Part shown: piece after piece, positions 1 through 10,601 of the stretch
Layout of the letters: every line of letters starts with the position of its first letter
How positions within the stretch are numbered: position 1 is the stretch's first letter
Source: Dillenia suffruticosa
Taxonomy: Eukaryota > Streptophyta > Magnoliopsida > Dilleniales > Dilleniaceae
Reading direction: 5' to 3'
NCBI GenBank assembly: GCA_033439265.1
Contig: JAVTVX010000001.1
Coordinates: forward strand, 1,257,501 to 1,321,500
Length of the DNA stretch: 64,000 bases
Position numbers and translations under genes: made by a program
Notes under the pieces: generated by a model
Databases searched by the model: none
What the model was told of the DNA's origin: nothing
Seen by the model: the letters and a program-made list of their open reading frames with translations, nothing else

Positions 1-249
1 AAAAAAAATAATAACATAGGAATAAAAAAAAGTGAAAAAAAGAAAGGTGAACCATAAAAAAAAAAGGAAAAAGGAGAAATAAAAAAATAAAAGAAGGGTA
101 AATTATGAAAAAAAAAAGAAGTAAAAAGAAAAAAGAAAAAAAAGATAAATGGGTGAAAAAAAGAAGTTATAAAAAGGGATAAAAGAAACCAAAAAAAGAA
201 GAAAAAAAAAAAATAGGGAATGCTGTTTCCATCCGACGTGACACGCTCT

Positions 250-253
<4 letters not shown>

Positions 254-300
<47 letters not shown>
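254..300. repeat. (CT)n microsatellite
   Basis: Uninterrupted CT dinucleotide run of about 47 bases. Confidence 0.95.
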
Positions 301-303
<3 letters not shown>

Positions 304-1075
304 TGTTTCTTTCTACGATAGTAGGAAATGTGTGACATATCCTCCCTAACAAATCCATACTAACACTAAAATGGACTCATTGATATTGACAATACATTGA
401 TTTGATATGTTGTCTTCACAACATCAATTTGCCTAAATTAAAAATAAAATTTACTTTCCATATTTTTAATTTAGTTTATATGAAAAAGAAATTTTTTTAA
501 TATGTTTTATGTATACAAAATACATAATAATTAATATCCAAATTAAATTTAAATAAAAATTTATATATACCGTCTTGTTTATAATATCTCATATTTTATC
601 CGTTCATCGTAATTTATTTTTATTTTATTTATACTGGGTTTTAATTAAAAAAGAAAAAATCTTTAAAAATGTCAAAATTTATTATTCTATTAGAAATTTA
701 TTTTTCTAAAAATTTTATCTAAACACAAATAATCTAAACTTTCTCAAATAAATATTAGTGGAATTAAAAGCTGGTCGGATTAACTAGTAATTTTTTTTAA
801 AAATATGTAGATTAATAAAGTGAATATTGTAAAAAAAAAACAATCTAGTTAATCTAATGACTAGATACTATATCCCTTATATAAAGTCTTAAATTCGAAT
901 GTTGTTTATAGAGAAAAATAAGTATAGAAAGGGTTTTATTTTTTAAAAGTTCAATTTGATCGGTAGAGTTTAATATAATTAAAAAAAAATAATGGAAGAG
1001 ACAAATAATGAAAGTTGAAAAGGACCTAAAGGTGATGGAAAAAGATAACGCAAAAAGGGTAAAGGGGGGAAGGGG

Positions 1076-1078
<3 letters not shown>

Positions 1079-1128
<50 letters not shown>
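1079..1128. repeat. (GA)n microsatellite
   Basis: Uninterrupted AG dinucleotide run of about 50 bases. Confidence 0.95.
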
Positions 1129-1130
<2 letters not shown>

Positions 1131-1804
1131 GTAATGGTGGTTGACAAAAAAGAGAGATTTGAGTGAATTATTGATTGGGGGGGTTTGACAATTGCACCGG
1201 CAAAACAGACCTAACTCTTCATTAAATGAGAGATGATGTTGAATAGAGAACCACTCTTCTTTGCTTCTCAAGTTTCTTTTTCCCTTTTTTCCCCCTTTCT
1301 GTAAGTAGCTTACAAGCAAAATCATTGTTTCTATTAGCATAGCTAAGGGTTGCTGGCCTAAGAAGCACCAATATTCAATATAAATTCATACATATTTGTT
1401 GTGCTCTTAGGGTTGTTTTTGTTTGTTAGTCTGAAAAATAATATAAAAAACGAAGAAAAGGAATGAGGAAATGAAGATTCTGGTTGGTGTGGATTCTGGC
1501 AAAATCTGATGTCATGAGCAATCAATGTGGTAGATGTTCTCAATTTATGAAATCTTTCAAAATCCTCTTCAGAAGTTTAGTGTCCAGTTTGCAGAATCCT
1601 CCGACTCCTTAATCTTTATTTGGTGGAGGTGCATGCATTTCCATGTTACTTTTTTCTTCAGTTAAAGTGGATTCCTTATTTGATGAGATCAAACTCCTCA
1701 AACTGGAGAAGCTTCTTCCGAAGCCCATGACTTTATTAATGTGGATGATAAGGGAGAAAGGAACAGATGTTAGGGTTTCCTGCGCCATGCCTGTCTGAAT
1801 CGAG

Positions 1805-2290
1805 TAGTGACGGTCATGAGATACACGTGAGTGATTATTGTTGGCCATGGTTTTGTAAATTTCACATGATCATTCCCTCATCTGACGATTTGGCCGTGAA
1901 TGGACACATCTGTGCCGAGCCTTAGGAAAGCCCTTTGTTGAGCATTTCTCCATCTTCTTCTTTCAACTTAGAATTTAGGATATAAGTAAACCTTGCACTG
2001 CCTACCCCCACTACCATCATTTACATACAAACCAAAACTTAGCAGACCAATAACATTTCATCTGGTTAGGACAGGTCAATGCATGAGACTTCCGTCACTA
2101 TGAAATCTAGGATGGATCAATACCCTATTGTTGCTGCTTGACACCAAAATTCTTAGGTCACAGTGGAGCCAAGCTGACTGATGCCCCAAGTCCTACACTC
2201 TCATCCAAGCGAGTATGATTCCCAACTGTTTTGTTTGACATAAATAGATCGGCCAACTCATCTATTTGGTAAAATTGTTAGGAAATTATT
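1805..2290 (+). repeat. Segmental duplication, copy 1
   Basis: This stretch aligns by eye with 6785-7085: both contain a ggtcatgaga motif, then acatgatc, then a shared core ending ttttgtttgacataaat and a tttggtaaa motif. Similarity resumes further on: 3665-3730 (cttcatcgttgga-like, cctttctctt) matches 7200-7260, and 4020-4085 matches 7325-7385. Indels separate the matching blocks, so the duplication is old. The CACTA element at 4171 lies between the two copies. No coding sequence is evident in either copy. Confidence 0.65.
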
Positions 2291-4167
2291 GATTTTTTTT
2301 GGGGTCCTGTTTAATAGAACTGTTCTGGTCTGATCAACACCTGGTCCCTAGCAACAGATGTGCCCTACAGTTAGTAAACACAAGCATGAGGCACGTGGCC
2401 TCCCCTTCTCTGAGCCTGCTGAGATTTTGCATATGACCTCATGCTGCCTGTCTTCACTCAAGATGTTGAGGCTATGTTTGACTTCCAGCCTGCAATGACT
2501 GCCAATTTACATCACCTATCCTAGAGAGGAGCATAAAGATGATTGTGGACCTGTTTGATGGTTTTGCTTCATTAGTTATGATCAATGCAAATTATTAATT
2601 TCAATAAAGAGAAATGCGATACGTCATGGTGTATGAATTGTGTGGTAAACTAGCATGGAAAGCAATTAATAATGAATGATGCTACAAAAGGGTTATCCCA
2701 TGCTTGTTTGCCACATTAATTATAGAAAGCTTCAAGACTAATGTTGATCATGCAGAATAGCTTTGCCCTCCAAGACATTCTAGCAAGTGAATGTTGAGAG
2801 TTGTTAGAGTGCTTTATGTAGTTAGATTTCTACTGAACAGTTTTGTACTTAAGGGGCTTTTGCTTTCTTCTTGCATTTTTTGACACTAAATCTTTATGTA
2901 AACCATGGATTCCTGGATTGATTGTGCTGCACAAACACCTTAGTATTGCAAATTGTGAATTGACATGCATCCTAAATCCTGACAGAGCAAAAACATTCGT
3001 AGTAACTTTATTGCTTTCCGTCCCTAATTTTGCAGGATTATCTTGGGTTTTGCCAGATTTTTCACGACGGAAGTTAGTGTAGCAGCCTTGATATGTTTCG
3101 TATGTAATTTCTATTTTTCCCCCATAAATTAATATCCTCCATCATTGTACTCTAATTGATGGAAAAATTATTGAACTTTTGAGAGTTTTGTGGTGTTAAT
3201 CCTTTTTATGATGGATTTTTGACAATCAAGTGCGAAACAAAGTGGAAATGATCGTTTATTGACAACAATAACAATAGAATCAAGATATCTTTTTATTTAT
3301 AATCATATATTTTTTAATTTTACTATACATTCACTTAAATATTTTAGTTTTGGTATTTAATAACCCAACATTTAATATCATATAATAGTGTAGATTTTAT
3401 TACGATTTTATAAAACTTTCTCTTAAAATATAATGGTATCGTGCGATTGCAAAAAATTCTAAATACCCTTTTTCATTTCATCCGATCATTTGAATCCCGT
3501 GATTCACATCTCCATCTATATTATCATCGTTCTAAATAATAAAATCAAGATAGGTTTATTGAGAGATATCTGTAATTCACATTCTATGATTTTCATTTCC
3601 ATCTATCTTGTCATATATATTGTCATCGTTTTGAATAATAATTATTTTTTGGAGAGAAAAGCTTTTATTAGATAGGTTTGATTCATCGTTGGACAATCTA
3701 ATCCAATATGCCTTTCTCTTCCAAAGAACCAATTGCCTTGTATATTTTTGAATTGCCCTTATTTTCTTATGAGAGGATTTACAACTTCCTTTTAAAAGCT
3801 TTGTCTAAGTAAAAAGAATGAACTAAATTATATAGAAATAAAATTAATTACTTCCGTACATCTTAGCAACTCTTGCTTAAATAATAATATTCTTTTAATT
3901 TTACAAATTTTGTGAGATTGGTGGTTTCAATTTCACTAATAGAATGTTTCACAATTTTCATTTGACTATTATTTATTGAAATTTCTAAAATGGGGCCTTG
4001 CCTTTTTTAAATTGGGAAAATGTTTATTCAACCCATTTAAGTTTTTGAATAATCAAATATTCTAATCATTTTTGTTATAAGTTTTATTTAAGTAATTCTA
4101 TTTATAAAAATTCTCTTAGAAAAAAAAAGTGATTCTAGAAGGAATTAAATACTGTTTGGCTGAAATA
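2291..4167. other. Intergenic, no gene seen
   Basis: AT-rich non-coding DNA. An open frame at 2843-3082 has no recognisable family or splice context. The blocks at 3665-3730 and 4020-4085 belong to the diverged duplication shared with 7200-7385. Confidence 0.5.
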
Positions 4168-5069
4168 TTACACAACAAAAAAACACGGTTTTAGTCACAG
4201 ATTTTCGCGACGGAAAAAATTCGTCGCTATTTTGCGACAAAAACTTTTTCGTCGCTAATTTGTCACAAAATTTGTAACGAAAAGCAAGTCGTGACTAAAT
4301 TAGCGACGGACACATTATTCGTAGCAAAATTCGTCGCTAATTAGTGACGAAAAAATTTTCATGACTAAATTCGTCGCTAATTGGTGACAAAAAAATTTTT
4401 CGTTGCAAATTTCGTCGTAAAATTAGTTTTTTATATATAATTAAATAAAATATAATATTAATATAATATTTAAATTAAAAAATTAATTTAACAACCACGG
4501 TTTAGCGACGGATTTCTAAATTCGTGGCTGATTCAGCCACGGATTCGAAATCCGTCGCTAAATAGGTTTTTTTATATATAATTAAATAAAATATAATATT
4601 AATATAATATTTAAATTAAAAAATTAATTTAACAACCGAATTTAATTTAGCGATGGATTTTCAAATCCGTGGCTAATTCAGCGACGGATTCCAAATCCGT
4701 CGCTGAATAATTACAATTTTGTTTTATTTTTATTTTATTTTAATAATTTCAGCGACGGATTCCAAATCCGTCGCTGAATTTTATCTTCTTTTAATTATAA
4801 TTTTATTTTATTTTTATTTTATTTTATTATTTTATATTAACAAATCATATTATTATTTTATAATATTTTAATTTACATTTTATTTTATTATATTATATTT
4901 CTTAATTCTTAAAAAAACCATATATTTTATTTTATTTAAATTATATATATATTTTAATTAATTTATTATTTTTTTTCTTTTTTTTGATTTAATACTTTTT
5001 ATTATTGTATATGTAATTTTATTTTATTTGTATTATTTTATTTAATAATATAAATTTTTTAATTAAATA

Positions 5070-5317
5070 TTCGCGGGCGCCGGCCCATGCACGCACGGGC
5101 GCCTGCTTGCCCGCGCCCTGCGTGCGCCTACCTGGACACCCGCACGTGCTGGGGCGTGCCTGCCAGGGCGCCCAGGTAGGCGCACGCAGGGCGTGGGCAA
5201 GCAGGCGCTCGTGCGTGCATGGGCGGCTCGCCTGCCTGCCTGGGTGCCCAGGCAGGCGCCCAGGCGGGGTAGGCGCGGGCGCCCGCGCGCCTGCTAGGGC
5301 GCGCCTACCTGGGCGCC

Positions 5318-5349
<32 letters not shown>

Positions 5350-5513
5350 CGAGCCGCCCATGCACGCACGGGCGCCTGCTTGCCCGCGCCCTGCGTGCAC
5401 CTACCTGGGCACCCGCGCGTGCTGGGGCGTGCCTGCCCCAGGCGGGGTAGGCGCGGGCGCCCGCGCGCCTGCTGGGGCGCGCCTGCCTGGGCGCCCAGGC
5501 AGGCAGGCGAGCC
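5070..5513. repeat. GC-rich foldback and minisatellite core of the CACTA element
   Basis: A ~440-bp island of very high GC content sits abruptly in AT-rich DNA. It is built from shuffled copies of words such as gcgcccaggcaggc and cctgcttgcccgcgcc. 5098-5165 is repeated in direct orientation near 5370-5437. The block 5178-5243 is the inverted counterpart of about 5309-5397, so the middle can fold into a long hairpin. A (GCAG)n run lies at about 5319-5351. Open frames crossing it on both strands are Ala/Gly/Pro/Arg-rich artefacts of composition, not genes. Confidence 0.85.
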
Positions 5514-5535
5514 ACAAAAAATATGCCACAAAAAT

Positions 5536-5612
5536 AATGTAATTGAAGGGATTCGAACCTTAAACTTGAAACTCGACCTCGAAGACATGTTACCACTGCA
5601 CCATGAGTGTTG
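5536..5612 (-). other. tRNA-like patch with A-box and B-box words
   Basis: On the minus strand, tggtgcagtggtaacatg (A-box-like) is followed after about 30 bases by ggttcgaatccc (a perfect B-box). Spacing suits an internal Pol III promoter. I cannot fold a full cloverleaf with a confident acceptor stem, so this is a tRNA-derived fragment rather than a tRNA gene. Confidence 0.4.
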
Positions 5613-6192
5613 TCTTGTGACTTTCTTCCTCCTCTTTTTTTTCTATTCTCACTTTGTTTTCCTTATCTCTATTTTTGGTTTTTTTTTTTTCTTTCTACTC
5701 TCATTTCTTATATATAATAATTTTATTATAATATATAATAATTTTATTATAACGAATAAAAATATTTTGTAATTAAATATATAGATTTTTTAAATTATTA
5801 ATATATTATAATTTATTGATAATTATAATTTTATAGTTTTGAGATATTGTAATCCATTTTTAAATTATGGATTAAAAAAATAAAATAAAAATGAAAAAAA
5901 TAATAAGATAATAAGATAAAAGAAAAAAGAAGAAATCAAAATATAATATAAACATATTTTTTAATTAATTAATTATTTTATTTTAAATTAGTATTTTATT
6001 ATTTTTTATTTTATTAAAAATTATCATATTTATTATTTTTAATTAATATTATTTTAGGTGGGTGGTATAAATAAAAAAAGTTATTATATTTATTATTTTA
6101 AATTATTATTATATATTATTTTATTATTATTAGAAAAATGTGAAATAAAGATAATAAATAATAAAAAAGAAATTTATATCATAATAATATTT

Positions 6193-6272
6193 TTGGCTCG
6201 GTGGTTTACAGGTTGGATGCAGGAATGCGGAGGAGTGCGGAGTTTAGAGTTCGAACCACGGCGGAGGCAGAA
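6193..6272 (+). other. Second tRNA-like patch inside the CACTA element
   Basis: ggctcggtggtttacagg resembles an A-box region and gttcgaacca resembles a B-box about 45 bases later. Orientation is opposite to the patch at 5536-5612. A degenerate tRNA-derived fragment is the simplest reading. Confidence 0.3.
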
Positions 6273-6784
6273 GGCATTTGCCTAAATTAGTGACGGATTT
6301 TAGCGACAAAAATTATCTGTCGCTAAATTTAGCGACGAATTTTAGATTTTCGTCGTTAAATTTAGCAACGGATTTTTTATGTCGCTAATTTAGCGACGGA
6401 TAATTTTTCGTCGTTAAAGTTTGTGACGAATTTTAGCGACGAAAAATTATTTGTCGCTAAATTTAGCGACGGATTTCGATTTTCGTCGCTAAATTTAGCG
6501 ACGGATTTCTAATTTTTGTCGCTAAATTTTTGCGACGCGTTATTAGTGAGAAAAATTTTTCATCGCTAAATCCGTCACTAATGTTTTTAGCGACAAATTT
6601 TTTAAAAATTTTCGTCGCTAAATTTGTGGCTAAAAGCTGTTTTTTTGTAGTGTTATGTTGTGGATAATAATAGTTAGAAAAAAAAAATAATAAGGGGAAA
6701 TCTGAAGCAAAGATAGACCTTCAAATGATGCAATTGCTATGCTAAGAAACAATGGGGTTCCTTTTAAAACATAACATCCCTTAT

Positions 6785-7085
6785 TCAATCCCGGAGATGG
6801 TCATGAGATCAACAAGAGTGATGGTAGTTGTGCATGGTTGTGTAATTTTTACATGATCTTTCTCCCCCTATAAATTCTAAGATGGGCCAATAGTGGTAGC
6901 CCTATTCTTGTTCTTGCTTGATTGAGGGCTGTTTCCATATTTCTTACCAGAATCCTTAGGTCAGAGTGGAGCCGAACTGACTGCTCCTCCAACCTAGTAT
7001 GGTATGCTACCCAACTCTTTTGTTTGACATAAATTCTTGTATTTGGTAAAGTTGGTCACATTGTCAGGCAATTATGATTCATCTC
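6785..7085 (+). repeat. Segmental duplication, copy 2
   Basis: Diverged and shortened counterpart of 1805-2290. Shared landmarks include ggtcatgagatc, the gtcagagtggagcc region and ttttgtttgacataaa. Similarity continues in blocks to about 7390. Confidence 0.65.
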
Positions 7086-7389
7086 ATGCCGATGGCTGCA
7101 CAGAGAAGCCCATAAAACAATCAAGTGTAAAACCCTAGCCTGCCATTGACCCAGATGGAATTTTATTGTATATTGGGAGAAGAATTTCTAATCAGACAGA
7201 TCTGCTTCATCGTTGGACCATCCAATTAAGTGGGCCTTTCTCTTTCTAAGCATCAATTGCCTGGTTAGGAGTAATATGGTAAATTTACTTTTAATATTTT
7301 ATTTACCATTTTTTAATATCAAAACAAATTTATTCAATAGTTTAAGTTTTTCGAACAATTAAATATTCAAAACTATTTTTATTATAGCC

Positions 7390-8506
7390 TCAGATCCCTT
7401 AATCCATGTTTATTTTATTTGTCTGTCTTTAGTTTTAAAATCAAAATCGACTACACAAATCACGTGGGAATGAATGCATGACATGTTAGAAGCTCTGAAA
7501 TTTATATGCATGAGCCGGTGGTGTGTCGTAAAATAACTAAAATTAAAATTTTCTACTTCACTAAAGATAAATCTAAGGTGAGTAGCGTTGAATTCATAGG
7601 AAACGACGGATTTATCTATTTCAAAAAAATTAAAAATATGAGAGGTGTGAGAGATTATCTAAATCTAATAAAAATAAATATATCAATGAAAATTAACTAA
7701 AATAAAATAACTAGAGAATGCTAATTAAAAGAGAGAATGTCAATGAGAGTAAAATCTAACCAAATGAGTTATTTCTACATTGAAATATTTGATTGATTAT
7801 CGATATAAAAATTACTCAATATTATATGAATAAATTTGTTATAGTCTTTAAGTACCACGAGACAACCAATTTCTTCTTACTTTTCGGTAATCAAAATACC
7901 ATCGTTAATTACTTCCCTAATTAAAAGACAACCCAAGAAACACTCGTTGGATTTAATGTTCCGACAGTATTAAAATCTAGAAAAACTCAATTCTAATCAA
8001 TAATTTTCAATCTGAATTTATTTAAATTAGATTATCTAATCTTTTGACATAAATTTTACCGCTTACGATATCATAAAATTATGTCAATTACCACTCTATT
8101 AAAAACACATAAATTTTGTTGTTTTTAAATGGTTATAAACTATTCTAGAGTTATTAAACATAGTGTTTCATTTAATAATCCCAAAATAATCATAAAAATT
8201 AAGTATAGATATTAAACAAATACCCATAAATATCAAGCAAATAAAATTACTTAGATCTCACAATTCTTATTCATTAAAATTTCAATAATTGTTTGACTAA
8301 AAAAATTAATTAAAAATGAAACATGAAGAAAAGAAAATTCACTAAAATAAATAAGAATGGAAAGAAAAAGCTTCGACTACACGGTTGAAAAATGCATTTC
8401 GACTGGTGCTTCCTAAGCTAAAGAAATGTGCTTTCCCGGCTGGAGTGGCTGCTGCCCCCTGAGGTTGCCTCTCTCAAAAGTTGTCTCTCCATAATATGAA
8501 ACACTC

Positions 8507-8537
<31 letters not shown>

Positions 8538-9400
8538 TTAACTCTAAAATTTTTTCTTTATTTAAATTGGTTTATAAGAAGAAATATAATTCTCTAAAAG
8601 ATAATATTTTAGAAATTTAAAATAAAAGAAAAGTTCACAAATGGTAAAATAGTTCGAGATTTATATATTCAAAAATTTATTTTCCTAAATATTAGAAACG
8701 GAATAAATATCTTCAGTATTTCTAATTCCATCCCAAATTCTTTTTGAGTGTGCAATTGGAAAATAAATTTTTTACTGCAGTAAATCTTGCATTGACTCTT
8801 GAGATCCATGTATCCACGTGATAATGAAAGAATATTGTTATCTAATTTTTCATATTTTGTAAAATTACTCTAATTTAACTTATTTTTCTTCATTTTTCAT
8901 CATAAGTTTCCTTCTAAATCAAATGTCACAAAATATAAATATTAGTATACTATTTATTTAAAAATAATACAAAATCGATCATAAATATTACACTCATTTA
9001 ACCCCTATCACTCGGCAAAAGTGACTTCCTAGATCAAATCATTCATAATGCAGTAAAAACATGGCCTGGCACTGAGTTCATAGAAAAACCCATTTTGTTA
9101 TAATTTTTTTTTTATGAAAAAATTCTCATAATATTTTGATGAGTTCGTCGTGTTTTTGCAAATATTATATAAATATTATGCAGATTGTTAAAAGTCGATC
9201 TTAAACAAAGTGATTAATTTGATTACATTTTGTTTTGTGAAATTTGCAAGTCAAATTGAAGATGAAGAATACAAAATTTTCATAATTATGAAAATGGTTT
9301 TTTTAACATTACCCTCCCTTGAAGGGAAGACGGATCATGGTTTCATTTTGTGAGAGAGAGAAAGGGAGAGAAAGAGAGAACGTGTTGGGGGCATGAAAAT
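7390..9400. other. Intergenic DNA, possible old LTR-retrotransposon remnant
   Basis: No gene is supported. 7560-8110 has the feel of decayed retroelement non-coding sequence: a gttgaattcataggaaac motif like the gaatccacaggga segment common in plant LTR elements, and long AT-rich stretches. I found neither paired LTRs nor coding motifs. An (AT)n run lies at 8507-8531 and a GA-rich stretch near 9350-9380. Confidence 0.3.
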
Positions 9401-9401
9401 T

Positions 9402-9872
9402 ATGCTCGTTTGGTAGGATTGTTTTTCAACTTCTTTTTTCTTTATAAAAAAAAATCCTATCAAATAAGATTTTTTAAAAACTCTTAAAAAAGAAGAATTT
9501 TTTAATGAAAAAAAATTTTAAAATTAATTTTTAAGAAAAAACTCCTGGAAGGAGTTTTTTTTCCTCCTTTTTTTAATACTCAAACTTTTTCGAAAATATA
9601 TATATATTTTTTTTCCATTTATATCTTTATATAATTGTTTTTATTCTATTAATAACCTCATTTAAATAACGTAAAATTTCAAATATATCCATTAATTTTT
9701 AATTTTTAATTTTACTTTAAAAGTAAAAAAGTAAAAAGTTAAAAAAATAACTTTCAAAATTTAACTTAATTTTAAAAGTAAAAAAATTAAAAAAATTTTA
9801 ATTTTTTTAATATTAATATTAATTTTTTCTTTAAAAAAGAGGATAAATTAGAAAAACCTATCAAATCGGCAC
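9402..9872. mobile_element. MITE-like element, copy 1
   Basis: The left end tgctcgtttggtagg and the reverse complement of the right end (tgccgatttgatagg) form an imperfect terminal inverted repeat. The interior is AT-rich and non-coding. It aligns along its length with the adjacent element at 9876-10316 (shared ttcaaatatatccattaat and similar blocks). The gtgcc...tttgg ends and lack of coding sequence suggest a hAT-like non-autonomous family; I could not identify a clean target duplication. Confidence 0.6.
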
Positions 9873-9875
9873 TTA

Positions 9876-10316
9876 GTGCCCATTTAGCAGAGTTTATTTT
9901 CAGTTTCTCTTCTCCTTATAAGGAGAAAACCTACCAAACATGATTTTTTAAAATCTCTTAAAAAAATAACTTTTTTTATGAAGAAAAATTTGAAAAGTAG
10001 CTTTTAAGTAAAATCTCCTAGGATAAGCTTTTACTTCTCCTGTTTAATGCTCCGATTTTTTTGAAAGTTTATATTTTTTTTCATTTATATTTTCACATAA
10101 TTATTTTTATTCTATTAATATTATCATTTAAATGAAACAAAATTTCAAATATATCCATTAATTTTTAATTTTTAACGTTATTTCAAGAGTAAAAAGGTAA
10201 AAAAGATATTACTTTATTTCAAAAGTAAAACAATCAAACAACTTTTAACTTAAAAAAAAAAAGTAATTATTCTTAAAAAGAGAAGGTAAGCCCCAAAAAA
10301 AGTGCTAAACAGGCAC
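9876..10316. mobile_element. MITE-like element, copy 2
   Basis: Starts gtgcccatttagca and ends with the inverse, tgctaaacaggcac: a 14-bp terminal inverted repeat with two mismatches. It begins three bases after copy 1 ends and is related to it along the length. It ends about 285 bp before the ferroportin start codon, so it lies in that gene's promoter region. Confidence 0.65.
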
Positions 10317-10560
10317 GTCATTCGTTTCACGCCGCCTCCGGTCCAACTCTGAAGTAAATGATATAGGTCATCATTCATCCAATTCCCATTCTATATTAAA
10401 CTCACTCATGCATGCACCCCTTCAGGAGAAATAGAGAGAAAAAGAGAAGTGTGCATATTAGCCTCGCCTCACAGGGCAGTCAAAGAAGCACACCAGCCTC
10501 ATACCCACACACTCCACGCCGTCCAACATTTTCGAATCTCATTTCGTTCTCTTAACCAAA

Positions 10561-10578
10561 AGAGAGAGAGAGAGAGAG
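10561..10578. repeat. (AG)n run in the presumed 5' leader of the ferroportin gene
   Basis: Nine-unit AG run ending 23 bases before the start codon at 10602. Purine microsatellites are common in plant 5' leaders, and no function can be read from it. Confidence 0.8.
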
Positions 10579-10601
10579 GTGGGGGATAAGAAAGCTTAGA
10601 C

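Larger units (their letters stand above)
1..1800. other. AT-rich intergenic DNA, no gene supported
   Basis: The first 230 bases are almost pure A-rich low-complexity sequence, followed by a CT run, AT-rich spacer, and a GA run. Short open frames here translate microsatellite (Ser-Leu repeats) or have no recognisable motif. A 79-codon frame at 1609-1848 on the minus strand has an ordinary start and mixed composition, but I recognise no family and see no splice context, so I do not call it a gene. Confidence 0.6.
4171..6652. mobile_element. Non-autonomous CACTA (En/Spm-type) DNA transposon
   Basis: The right end reads ...gtttttttgtagtg, the reverse complement of the canonical CACTACAAAAAAAC terminus. 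The left end is the slightly mutated cacaacaaaaaaacac. A 3-bp target duplication TTA lies at 4168-4170 and 6653-6655, the family's usual length. Subterminal regions on both sides are packed with short inverted repeats of the form gcgacgga...tccgtcgc, like the subterminal transposase-binding arrays of CACTA elements. No transposase coding sequence is visible in the 2.48 kb, so it would depend on an autonomous relative. Inside it has a 75-bp AT-rich direct duplication (about 4425-4500 and 4565-4640), a GC-rich foldback core, and two tRNA-like patches. The left-terminal mutations suggest it may no longer be mobile. Confidence 0.88.

Noticed and set aside
5107-5772. Long open frames on both strands (up to 221 codons) over the GC-rich block
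   Set aside because: They are simultaneous on both strands, low in complexity, and caused by stop-codon scarcity in GC-rich repeats inside a transposon.
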